23,973 bases of DNA from a virus, in the IMG/VR virus record IMGVR_UViG_3300021962_000647, positions 1 to 23,973 of that record. One strand, written 5' to 3'. The translations under genes and the position numbers were made by a program. Positions 13,969-21,184 of the stretch are shown piece after piece (position 1 is the stretch's first letter; each line of letters opens with the position of its first letter). The notes under the pieces are model-generated. The model saw only the letters and a program-made list of their open reading frames with translations, did no database searches and was not told where the DNA came from.

Positions 13969-14940
13969 ATGGATTTTGTTGACTCCAAGTATATTGGACT
14001 CGTTTCATCACGTTTGCAAAAATTTAAGAGGGTCAAGTCGGATCTCTACAATTTCCGCTGCCCTATCTGTGGAGACTCCCAGAAGAACAAGAACAAGACG
14101 AGGGGATATCTATATCCCGTAAAGAACAATACCAACTTCAAGTGCCACAATTGTGGTGCTAGTATGTCTTTCAATAACTTTCTCAAAGAGATTGATTCAA
14201 CGCTGTATAAGCAATACACGATGGAGAAGTTCAAGGAAGGACATACTGGAAAGAACTTCGTTGTAGAAGAACCAAAGTTTGAGTTCACTAAACCAGTCTT
14301 TAAAAAGAAACTGGATTTACCTAAAGCATCAGAAGTACAAATCGCCAGAGAATATCTAGAAAAAAGGCGACTTGATCCCGAAAAGTTTTATTTTGCTAAC
14401 AAATTTAAAGAGTGGACAAACGCTCAAAAAGTTACGTTCGACACTATTGGTAGGGATGAGAGTCGCATTATTATACCAATGTATGATACTGAAAGTAATC
14501 TCATTGGTTTTCAGGGAAGAGCATTGGGTCCTAACCCTGTTAAATATATCACTGTGATGCTTTCTGATGATGCCCCGAAGATTTATGGTCTTGACCAAGT
14601 GGATTCTTCGAAACCCATTTACATCGTTGAAGGACCCTTCGACTCCACGTTTGTACAAAATGCTGTTGCTATGTGTGGGTCCGACGTTGATATTGGGTCG
14701 TTTGGTTGGGGCAATTATATTTACGTTTTTGATAACGAACCTCGCAATCGAGAAATCGTCAACCGAATATCAAAAACAATCAACAGAGGCGAAAAGGTGA
14801 TTATCTGGCCAACATCCATTGAGCAAAAAGATATCAATGATATGGTGCTCACTGGACTTAACGTTATGGATGTGTTAAAATCAAATACCTACTCAGGTTT
14901 AGAAGCAAAAATTAAGTTTAACAACTGGAAAAAAATATGA
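13969..14940 (+). CDS. 61: DNA primase gp61
   Basis: 323 aa (T4 gp61 is 342 aa). Makes RNA primers for lagging-strand synthesis together with gp41 helicase. The N-terminal zinc-binding site is CPIC (C31, C34) and CHNC (C59, C62), used for template recognition. The catalytic TOPRIM fold is visible as IYIVEGPFD with E221 and then IYVFDNE with D255. A conserved IIIPMYDTESNLIGFQGRAL precedes it. ATG 13969 follows the early promoter; the ribosome-binding site is weak. The stop overlaps nrdA (ATGA). Lying with ribonucleotide reductase, it links priming with dNTP supply. Confidence 0.95.
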   Translation: MDFVDSKYIGLVSSRLQKFKRVKSDLYNFRCPICGDSQKNKNKTRGYLYPVKNNTNFKCHNCGASMSFNNFLKEIDSTLYKQYTMEKFKEGHTGKNFVVEEPKFEFTKPVFKKKLDLPKASEVQIAREYLEKRRLDPEKFYFANKFKEWTNAQKVTFDTIGRDESRIIIPMYDTESNLIGFQGRALGPNPVKYITVMLSDDAPKIYGLDQVDSSKPIYIVEGPFDSTFVQNAVAMCGSDVDIGSFGWGNYIYVFDNEPRNREIVNRISKTINRGEKVIIWPTSIEQKDINDMVLTGLNVMDVLKSNTYSGLEAKIKFNNWKKI

Positions 14941-17234
14941 GCAACGGAACGAAAGTCGTTAAGAGAAATGGTAAAACTGAACCCCTTGATTTAAATAAAC
15001 TCCACGTTATGGTGGAAGAGGCGTGTAAAGATCTAGCAAACGTATCTGCATCACAGGTTGAGATGCAGTCTGGTATCCAATTTTATGATGGTATTACCAC
15101 CGCAGAGATTCAGGAGATTCTGATTCGTTCTGCTTCTGACCTGATTGACTTGGACCACCCCAATTATCAGTTCGTTGCTGCCCGTCTGTTGCTGTTTGCC
15201 CTTCGCAAGCAGTTGTTTGGTCGTATGCACGAGTGTCCTACCGTGAAGCAGCATGTAGAGCGTTGTGTTGGTAGAGGTGTGTATGACCCTGAGATTCTAT
15301 CGCTATATACCGATGAAGAGTTTGAAAAACTTCAGTCGTTCATTGATCATAGCCGTGACTATCTGTTCACTTACGCAGGTTTACGTCAGGTCGTTGATAA
15401 GTACCTCGTGCAGGACAGAAGCACTGGGGCACTTTATGAAACGCCACAATTTATGTACCTTTTGATTGCGGCAACTATCTTCTCCAAGTATCCTAAGGAA
15501 ACACGTTTAGATTACGTTAGGAAGTACTACGATGCAATCTCAAAGCACAAAATCAACATTCCAACCCCCATCATGGCAGGAGTGCGAACGCCACTTAGAC
15601 AATACGCTAGCTGTGTCCTTGTTGATGTTGATGACACCCTCGATAGTATCTTTACTAGCGATATGTCTATTGGCAGATATGTTGCACAAAGGGCGGGAAT
15701 CGGTATCAATGCAGGTCGCATCCGTGGCATCAACAGCAAAATCCGTGGCGGAGAAGTACAACACACAGGCGTTGTCCCCTTCCTTAAAAAGTTTGAAGCA
15801 ACTGTACGATGCTGCACTCAAAACGGGATCCGAGGTGGTTCAGCTACAGTCCACTTTCCTATCTGGCATCAAGAAATCCAAGATATCCTAGTATTAAAGA
15901 ATAACAAAGGAACCGAGGATAATCGTGTTCGTAAGTTAGACTATAGTATCCAAATCTCTAAACTCTTCTATGAACGATTCATCCGCAACGAAGACATCTC
16001 TCTCTTCTCTCCGCACGATGTTCCTGGTTTGTATGATGCTTTTGGCACTGATGGATTTGACGAGTTATATGTATCTTATGAACGAAATGAGTCTGTTCCA
16101 AGAAAAACTATTGGCGGTCAAGAACTATTTCTTTCACTCCTGAAAGAACGTGCCGAAACTGGTCGTATTTACATTATGAATATTGACCATTGTAACTCTC
16201 ACTCATCTTTCTTGGATAAAGTTGAGATGAGTAACCTCTGCCAGGAAATCACTCTGCCCACCAAACCTCTTCAACATATTGATGATACTGATGGTGAAAT
16301 TGCTCTTTGCATTCTTTCTGCTATCAATGTTGGCAAAATCAGGGATCTTGAGGATCTTCAAGTTCTTTGCGATCTTGCTGTTAGGTCTCTTGATGAACTC
16401 ATTGATTTTCAGGGATACCCCGTCAGAGCGGCAGAAATCGCCACCAGAGCACGTCGGTCACTTGGGGTAGGGTTTATTGGTCTTGCCCATTATCTCGCCA
16501 AGCATGGCGAGCACTATGACGATCCTGGTGCCTGGAAACTGGTACATGATCTGACTGAGGCATTCCAGTACTATCTCATTCAGGCGACTGTTGATCTTGC
16601 AAAAGAAAAAGGTGCTTGTGAATATTCGCATCGCACCAAATATGGTCAAGGAATTCTTCCGATTGATACATACAAGAAGGATGTGGATGAAATCGTTCCA
16701 AACGAATTGAAGTATGATTGGGAGTCTCTTAGAGCACAGGTTCTACAATACGGGGTACGGAACTCAACATTGTCCGCACAGATGCCATCGGAGAGCAGTT
16801 CCGTTGTGTCAAACGCAACCAATGGAATCGAACCACCTCGCGGATACTTGTCCATTAAGAAGTCGAAGAAGGGTCCACTCAAGCAGATTGTTCCCCAATA
16901 TCAAACTCTTAAGAACAACTATACGCTGCTGTGGGATATGCCTAGCAATCGCGGGTACATTCATATTGTTGCTGTTATGCAAAAGTTCTTTGATCAAGCG
17001 ATTTCTGGAAACTGGTCCTATAATCCAGAAAATTACCCAGATAATGAAGTTCCTACTTCAGTAATGGCACAGGACCTTTTGACTACATATAAGTACGGCT
17101 GGAAAACCAGCTACTATCAAAATACACACGACATGAAGAATGATGAGGTTGAAGAAACCCGTCAGTCTCTTGAGAATTTAATTTCCGATATTCTAGATTC
17201 AGAGGAGGAAGATTGTGAGTCTTGTAAGATTTAA
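14937..17234 (+). CDS. nrdA: Ribonucleotide reductase class Ia, large subunit NrdA
   Basis: 765 aa, full length for the family. Reduces ribonucleoside diphosphates to deoxy forms, supplying dNTPs for phage DNA. Active-site residues by comparison with E. coli: C226 (in YASCVLVD), N433, C435 and E437 (SNLCQEI), C458 (ALCILSAIN), and the radical-transfer tyrosine pair Y726-Y727 (SYYQNTHD). The C-terminal redox pair is CESC (C760, C763), closer together than the E. coli CESGAC arrangement. The start region KVVKRNGKTEPLDLNKLHVMVEEAC is a reduced ATP-cone. No intein or intron, although phage nrdA is a common insertion site. The 3' end overlaps nrdB. Confidence 0.97.
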   Translation: MSNGTKVVKRNGKTEPLDLNKLHVMVEEACKDLANVSASQVEMQSGIQFYDGITTAEIQEILIRSASDLIDLDHPNYQFVAARLLLFALRKQLFGRMHECPTVKQHVERCVGRGVYDPEILSLYTDEEFEKLQSFIDHSRDYLFTYAGLRQVVDKYLVQDRSTGALYETPQFMYLLIAATIFSKYPKETRLDYVRKYYDAISKHKINIPTPIMAGVRTPLRQYASCVLVDVDDTLDSIFTSDMSIGRYVAQRAGIGINAGRIRGINSKIRGGEVQHTGVVPFLKKFEATVRCCTQNGIRGGSATVHFPIWHQEIQDILVLKNNKGTEDNRVRKLDYSIQISKLFYERFIRNEDISLFSPHDVPGLYDAFGTDGFDELYVSYERNESVPRKTIGGQELFLSLLKERAETGRIYIMNIDHCNSHSSFLDKVEMSNLCQEITLPTKPLQHIDDTDGEIALCILSAINVGKIRDLEDLQVLCDLAVRSLDELIDFQGYPVRAAEIATRARRSLGVGFIGLAHYLAKHGEHYDDPGAWKLVHDLTEAFQYYLIQATVDLAKEKGACEYSHRTKYGQGILPIDTYKKDVDEIVPNELKYDWESLRAQVLQYGVRNSTLSAQMPSESSSVVSNATNGIEPPRGYLSIKKSKKGPLKQIVPQYQTLKNNYTLLWDMPSNRGYIHIVAVMQKFFDQAISGNWSYNPENYPDNEVPTSVMAQDLLTTYKYGWKTSYYQNTHDMKNDEVEETRQSLENLISDILDSEEEDCESCKI
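17202..17209 (+). promoter_or_regulatory. Strong ribosome-binding site deciding the nrdB start
   Basis: GAGGAGGA lies 5 bases (AGGAGG 6 bases) before GTG 17215, inside the end of nrdA. The later in-frame ATG 17269 has no comparable site, so GTG is favoured. Confidence 0.75.
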
Positions 17235-18399
17235 AACAGGTTTAGAGGGTAAATCAGTGGTTGAGTCAATGACTGTTTTTAACCCCAACGAAGTAGACAC
17301 CAAAAAGCAACCAATGTTTTTTGGTCAACCATTGGGAATTCAAAGATATGATTCTTACAAGTATCCAATTTTTGATAAATTAACAACACAGCAATTGGGT
17401 TATTTCTGGAGACCCGAAGAGGTATCTCTTCAAAAAGATCGTAGCGACTATCATATGCTACGCCCAGAACAAAAACACATCTTTACCAGCAACCTGAAAT
17501 ATCAGGTAATGCTGGACTCAGTTCAGGGTCGTGGTCCTGGTATGGCGTTTGCTCCATACTGTTCATTGCCTGAACTGGAAGCGTGTATGAAAGTATGGGA
17601 GTTTATGGAAATGATCCATTCCCGTTCATACACTTATATCATCAAGAATGTTTACTCAGATCCATCTGAAGTTTTTGATACAATCTTAAAAGAAGATCGC
17701 ATTATGGAACGTGCCGTGAGTGTAACTCAGGCATACAATGACTTTATCAATAATGCTCATCATTATGATAATTCAAATGAGTGGGTCCACGCTTTGGAAC
17801 AAGTACCCTACGCGAAAGAAGCAAGGTATGAACTCAAAAGAAAACTTTTCAGAGCAGTTGCAAACGTTAATATTCTTGAAGGTATTCGCTTTTACGTCAG
17901 CTTCGCTTGTAGTTTTGCGTTTGGCGAGCTCAAGCTTATGGAAGGAAGTGCAAAAATCATCTCACTGATTGCCCGTGATGAGAACCAGCATCTGGTTATC
18001 ACTCAGAACATTCTGAACAAGTGGAAAGAAGGTGATGACCCAGAGATGGCACAAATTGCCAAAGAAGAAGAGCAATGGTTTTATAAAGCATTTGAGAATG
18101 CTGTAGACCAGGAAAAACTCTGGGCAGAATATCTGTTTAAAGATGGATCAATGATCGGTCTAAATGACAAACTGTTACAGCAGTATGTTGAGTGGATTGC
18201 AAATCGTAGAATGAAGGCAATTGGACTGAAACCACTTTATGATATTCCTGCAAAGAATAATCCTCTTCCTTGGACTGAGCATTGGATTTCTTCAAAGGGT
18301 CTTCAAGTTGCCCCACAAGAAACCGAAGTTGAATCGTACATCGTTGGAGGAATCAAACAGGATGTTACCAAAGATACTTTCTCAGGATTCCAACTATGA
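17215..18399 (+). CDS. nrdB: Ribonucleotide reductase class Ia, small subunit NrdB
   Basis: 394 aa from GTG 17215 (or 376 from ATG 17269). It houses the di-iron tyrosyl radical. Iron ligands by comparison with E. coli R2: D101 (LDSVQGR), E132 and H135 (EMIHSRSY), E222 (LEGIRFY), E256 and H259 (ARDENQHL). The radical tyrosine Y139 is present, so this is a Tyr-radical class Ia enzyme. The C-terminal tail DTFSGFQL matches the R2 tail that docks on NrdA. The N-terminal 18 residues (VRFKTGLEGKSVVES) extend beyond the usual start but have the better ribosome-binding site. nrdA overlaps by 20 bases and the next small gene by 38. Confidence 0.96.
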   Translation: MSLVRFKTGLEGKSVVESMTVFNPNEVDTKKQPMFFGQPLGIQRYDSYKYPIFDKLTTQQLGYFWRPEEVSLQKDRSDYHMLRPEQKHIFTSNLKYQVMLDSVQGRGPGMAFAPYCSLPELEACMKVWEFMEMIHSRSYTYIIKNVYSDPSEVFDTILKEDRIMERAVSVTQAYNDFINNAHHYDNSNEWVHALEQVPYAKEARYELKRKLFRAVANVNILEGIRFYVSFACSFAFGELKLMEGSAKIISLIARDENQHLVITQNILNKWKEGDDPEMAQIAKEEEQWFYKAFENAVDQEKLWAEYLFKDGSMIGLNDKLLQQYVEWIANRRMKAIGLKPLYDIPAKNNPLPWTEHWISSKGLQVAPQETEVESYIVGGIKQDVTKDTFSGFQL

Positions 18400-18523
18400 T
18401 GAATGGTGCGAACAGGCAATCCTGAACGCATACCAGGAAGCAGCAGAGTGTGATGAGTTTCTATTTGGGGACTACAACTACTCTGAAGAATGGCTAGGTA
18501 AATGTCATGATGATGTAAAATGA
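18362..18523 (+). CDS. 53-aa acidic protein after nrdB, unknown function
   Basis: ATG 18362 is 11 bases after GGAGG (18346-18350), inside the end of nrdB. The upstream part of the frame is antiparallel to nothing useful and is dropped. Sequence NYDEWCEQAILNAYQEAAECDEFLFGDYNYSEEWLGKCHDD: acidic, helical, with three Cys and two Trp. Three cysteines next to a reductase might suggest a redox role, but there is no CxxC, so it is not a glutaredoxin. The stop codon lies in the terminator stem. Last gene of the second early operon. Confidence 0.6.
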   Translation: MLPKILSQDSNYDEWCEQAILNAYQEAAECDEFLFGDYNYSEEWLGKCHDDVK

Positions 18524-18545
18524 GGATCTTTGACCCTCTTTTTTT
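18522..18545 (+). terminator. Terminator merging into a late promoter
   Basis: GAGG and TC (18522-18528) pair with GA and CCTC (18532-18538) around one A/C mismatch with loop TTT. The T run 18539-18545 ends in the TATAAATA promoter. It ends the nrd early operon. Confidence 0.75.
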
Positions 18546-18552
18546 ATAAATA
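18545..18552 (+). promoter_or_regulatory. Late promoter TATAAATA (perfect T4 consensus)
   Basis: Exact T4 late consensus, 27 bases before ATG 18580. A 10-base palindrome AGGAATTCCT (18558-18567) lies in the leader. Confidence 0.85.
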
Positions 18553-18579
18553 CTCACAGGAATTCCTGTAAGTATAAAA

Positions 18580-19701
18580 ATGTTAGGGTCTGATCTAAAA
18601 GCACTATACGATTCTTATCAAGATATGTATGAAGAGGGGGATGGAATCTCCTGTGAAATGATTGAAGATATCGTAGAAGAACTCGTTGAAGAATGTGTAG
18701 AGTTTGGATACACTATTGATGAAGCGACTACTGCTGTGGCAAATGCAGCAATTCTTTATATTGATGAAGCAAAGGTCACCTATGGTAGTGACACCGAAAG
18801 CCCAGAGCAGCGTCGTGAGCGTGCTAAGGCAAAAGTTGGTGAAAAGAAAGCAGCAGCACGTAAGGCAGCAGTAAAGACCGCTGTAGGGCGTGCTAAGGCA
18901 AAGGCAGTTGGTGCCGCTGCTGGTGCTAGTATTGCTGCTTCAGTCGCCAAGGACACTGCTAGAAGAGCAGCAAGAACTGCTGTTCATAAGGTTTCCTACG
19001 GAGCCCAGAAGAAGAAGGAGCAAGTCAAGAGTGGTGTTAAGAGTCTGATTGGAAAGGGTCTTCGTAAGGCAGCAGGAGCGGTTGGAAAGGTCGCTCAGAA
19101 GGCAGCAGGTGCTGCTTCAAGACTTGGTGAGGAGGTTGTTGGTGAGCAAAATGCAGGTCCAAGTACACCCGTAAAGTTCGATTCTCATATGGGTCAACTT
19201 GTTCCTAATCAAGGAGCAGGTAGAGTTGGTGCTGTTCGTCTTAAGCCAGGAATGGGTTTAAAGAAAGGTGGAACAGTAAAAGAAGCAAGTTTTGATATTG
19301 ATCCTGCTGCTCACAGACAACAGCAAAAGATTCAGAAAGCAACTAATCTCCAACAAGCAACAAAGGGTGCTGAATCTTCAGCAGCAGGAGCTGCTGTTAA
19401 GAGATTAGGTGGATCTGGTGTTACTCTTCCACTTGCAAACTCCTACGAACCAGAAGATATCTATGACCTGGTAATGGAATATCTGTTGCAAACAGGTCAG
19501 GCAGAAACAATTTCTGAGGCACAATATATTATGTCTCAAATGGATCTTCAAATGATTCAATCAATTGTTGAGCAACAAGTTCCAGTCACTCCAACAAAAA
19601 AAGCAACTTGGGATCAAGGACAAAGATTAAAAGATCCAAGAGCACAAAAAGTTTATGATCGCATGACTGGACCAAATCCAGTAAAACTTTCTCCTGCTTG
19701 A
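18580..19701 (+). CDS. Histone-H1-like Lys/Ala-rich late protein
   Basis: 373 aa. Residues 1-65 are an acidic helical head (DLKALYDSYQDMYEEG, MIEDIVEELVEECVE). Residues 75-175 are a strongly basic Ala/Lys/Arg/Gly tract (for example RRERAKAKVGEKKAAARKA and KGLRKAAGAVGKVAQKAAG) of histone-H1 type, expected to bind DNA. The C-terminal part has ANSYEPEDIYDLVMEYLL (286-303) and an helical segment ISEAQYIMSQMD. The SYEPE motif also occurs twice in the large basic protein at 10310-12103, linking the two late loci. Probably packaged or head-core protein; several (L/I)-x-E stretches could be prohead-protease sites. It stands alone between a late promoter and a terminator. Confidence 0.87.
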   Translation: MLGSDLKALYDSYQDMYEEGDGISCEMIEDIVEELVEECVEFGYTIDEATTAVANAAILYIDEAKVTYGSDTESPEQRRERAKAKVGEKKAAARKAAVKTAVGRAKAKAVGAAAGASIAASVAKDTARRAARTAVHKVSYGAQKKKEQVKSGVKSLIGKGLRKAAGAVGKVAQKAAGAASRLGEEVVGEQNAGPSTPVKFDSHMGQLVPNQGAGRVGAVRLKPGMGLKKGGTVKEASFDIDPAAHRQQQKIQKATNLQQATKGAESSAAGAAVKRLGGSGVTLPLANSYEPEDIYDLVMEYLLQTGQAETISEAQYIMSQMDLQMIQSIVEQQVPVTPTKKATWDQGQRLKDPRAQKVYDRMTGPNPVKLSPA

Positions 19702-19711
19702 TAACGTTATC
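19700..19711 (+). repeat. 12-base perfect palindrome at the stop codon
   Basis: GATAACGTTATC is perfectly self-complementary and overlaps the stop TGA (19699-19701). A short operator-like site or a chance palindrome; no function is known. Confidence 0.45.
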
Positions 19712-19723
19712 CTAACATAATTT

Positions 19724-19751
19724 AAGCACCTCTTGACAGAGGTGCTTTTTT
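19724..19751 (+). terminator. Rho-independent terminator
   Basis: AAGCACCTCT (19724-19733) pairs perfectly with AGAGGTGCTT (19738-19747), loop TGAC, T run to 19751. It ends the H1-like gene. Confidence 0.92.
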
Positions 19752-19780
19752 ATTGCTAGAATCGCTTTGCTAGGGTTGAA

Positions 19781-19788
19781 GATAAATA
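19781..19788 (+). promoter_or_regulatory. Late promoter GATAAATA
   Basis: Seven of eight bases match TATAAATA, 22 bases before ATG 19811. It would serve the nuclease-peptidase-lysozyme group. Confidence 0.7.
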
Positions 19789-19810
19789 ATAGCTCATAAA
19801 GTTCTTTAGT

Positions 19811-20260
19811 ATGAGCTATGAAAACCCTTGGAGATTCAATGGGGAAATTTTTGAGTCTTCTGATATTCAAGATAATTTTGGTTTTGTTTATCATATACAC
19901 TGCAATCAAACTGGTCGTAGTTATATTGGTAGAAAGTATTTCTGGTCTTTCCGAACACCAAGAGGAAAATCTAGAAAAGTTAAGTCAGAGTCCGATTGGA
20001 AAGCATATTACGGCTCCTGTCCTGAACTCAAAGATGACGTTAAGCTTTGGGGAAAGAATGCGTTTAGGAGAACAATCCTCAGCCTTCATAAAACCAAAGG
20101 ACAATGTAACTACGAAGAAACCAAACAGCTTTTCCTAAATAATGTGTTGATCGAGTCTCTTGACGATGGAACGCCTGCGTATTACAATAGTAATATCCTA
20201 GGACGCTACATGCGAAAAGATTATGGTAACTTTGGAAGAGACTCTGCAAACGACTCATGA
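19811..20260 (+). CDS. GIY-YIG-like endonuclease domain protein
   Basis: 149 aa. The GIY-YIG layout is visible: GFVYHIH (24-30) for the first strand and SYIGRKYFW (37-45) for the second, 12 residues apart. R41 is in the place of the catalytic arginine. A W..YYGS turn follows (63-69), then KLWGKNAF (78-85), and a helix with YEETKQLF where the metal-binding glutamate (E102 or E103) belongs. It is a single domain, without the DNA-binding extensions of the T4 Seg homing enzymes. It may be a free-standing homing or repair nuclease, or a general phage nuclease. No ribosome-binding site is clear. It overlaps the next gene by 38 bases, so it is an integral operon member rather than a recent insertion. 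Catalytic activity is inferred. Confidence 0.82.
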   Translation: MSYENPWRFNGEIFESSDIQDNFGFVYHIHCNQTGRSYIGRKYFWSFRTPRGKSRKVKSESDWKAYYGSCPELKDDVKLWGKNAFRRTILSLHKTKGQCNYEETKQLFLNNVLIESLDDGTPAYYNSNILGRYMRKDYGNFGRDSANDS

Positions 20261-20429
20261 TTGGGCAGTTGACCGCATTCATACTCTCTGTGAAGAAAAT
20301 ATTGAGAATGCCCACGCGATTCAATCTGAATTTAGTGAATGGTTGAATCCAAATATTTTAGACCATGATATTTTCTCATTAGAGTTCATAGGAGAGGGAG
20401 ATGACACTAGACCTTCACAATTTTTTTAA
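20223..20429 (+). CDS. 68-aa acidic protein of unknown function
   Basis: ATG 20223 lies inside the end of the nuclease gene. The frame ends inside the peptidase gene (29-base overlap), bridging what would otherwise be a 140-base gap. Acidic and helical: VTLEETLQTTHDWAVDRIHTLCEENIENAHAIQSEFSEWLNP, then DHDIFSLEFIGEGDD. The ribosome-binding site of the next gene (GGAGAGGGAG, 20391-20400) is within it. No motif recognised. It is real by position and by lack of a competing frame. Confidence 0.65.
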   Translation: MVTLEETLQTTHDWAVDRIHTLCEENIENAHAIQSEFSEWLNPNILDHDIFSLEFIGEGDDTRPSQFF

Positions 20430-21072
20430 ATTTTACGACGAAAAGAATTCAAATCATGTTGCAGCAGTTCAATGGTTAGAGGATAACCTACCTGCTGAGT
20501 TTCTGGATGATGCAGAAACTGATTGGATTGGAATGTTTAGAACTAAACCACCTACACCAGAGGTTCTAGCAGTTCCTTACTTTAACCAAGTAGACAACTA
20601 CAGAGATGCACATAGAACTTGTAACAGTTCATCGTGCGCTATGTGCCTTGCTTTCTTAAAGCCTGGTTCAATCAAAGGCGACGATGAATACGTTAAGAAA
20701 GTATTTGCGATTGGTGACACTACTGACCATGCGGTACAGACGAAAGTTCTGGCAGGTTATGGAGTTAAGTCACACTTTAGTTACAATCTTTCTTTTGCTG
20801 ATATTGATAAGAGTCTCGATGCTGGAAAACCTGTTGTTATTGGTATCCTTCACAGGGGTTCTTTATCTGCACCTACTGGTGGGCACATGTGTGTTGTAAT
20901 CGGCAAAACTCCAGATGGCAAAGGTTACTATGTAAATGATCCATATGGTTCTCTCAATGATAACTATACTGGACCTGTGACGAATGGTAAGAAAACCATT
21001 TACACCAAAGCAGTTCTTAAGCACCGCTGGTGTCCAGGAGGGAATGATGGATGGGGAAGAATTTTCGATTAA
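20401..21072 (+). CDS. C39-like cysteine peptidase with shared N-terminal module
   Basis: 223 aa. The start ATG 20401 has GGAG/GAGGGAG directly upstream. Residues 1-37 (LDLHNFFKFYDEKNSNHVAA, then VQWLEDNLPAEFL) are nearly the same as the N-terminus of the lysozyme encoded downstream. The rest is a papain-like C39-type fold: VPYFNQVDNYRDAHRTCNSSSC with the likely nucleophile C79 (SSCAMC), H162 in GGHMCVVIG, and D180 in VNDPYGS. C39 peptidases cut peptides after a double-Gly leader or, in phages, cell-wall peptides; the substrate here is unknown. Situated beside lysozyme under a late promoter, it probably helps cell-wall breakdown or processing at lysis. It could also be a virion component. Confidence 0.87.
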   Translation: MTLDLHNFFKFYDEKNSNHVAAVQWLEDNLPAEFLDDAETDWIGMFRTKPPTPEVLAVPYFNQVDNYRDAHRTCNSSSCAMCLAFLKPGSIKGDDEYVKKVFAIGDTTDHAVQTKVLAGYGVKSHFSYNLSFADIDKSLDAGKPVVIGILHRGSLSAPTGGHMCVVIGKTPDGKGYYVNDPYGSLNDNYTGPVTNGKKTIYTKAVLKHRWCPGGNDGWGRIFD

Positions 21073-21184
21073 TTTTAAAAGGAAGATCTTACAACGTATT
21101 AAAGATCTTACCAATCATGGTAAACATGTAGAAGCAAATCAACTTTATCAAAAATACTTCGGAGGTAACAATGGCAAGAGTTGA
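21047..21184 (+). CDS. 45-aa basic protein between peptidase and lysozyme
   Basis: ATG 21047 (or 21044) follows AGGAGGG (21036-21042). The frame is nested with the end of the peptidase gene and overlaps the lysozyme start by 14 bases. The lysozyme ribosome-binding site GGAGGT (21161-21166) is inside it. Helical and basic: FSINFKRKILQRIKDLTNHGKHVEANQLYQKYFGG. The good ribosome-binding site and the two-sided overlap support translation. Function not recognised; the context suggests an accessory of the two hydrolases. Confidence 0.6.
   Translation: MDGEEFSINFKRKILQRIKDLTNHGKHVEANQLYQKYFGGNNGKS

Noticed and set aside
15527-15891. Open frames on both strands within nrdA
   Set aside because: nrdA is intact with all catalytic residues; these are out-of-frame shadows without ribosome-binding sites.
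14937-17234. Possible intein or intron in nrdA
   Set aside because: The frame is continuous at normal length with all active-site blocks adjacent.
18239-18361. Upstream part of the 53-aa frame after nrdB
   Set aside because: It lies wholly in nrdB with no start signal; ATG 18362 has GGAGG upstream.
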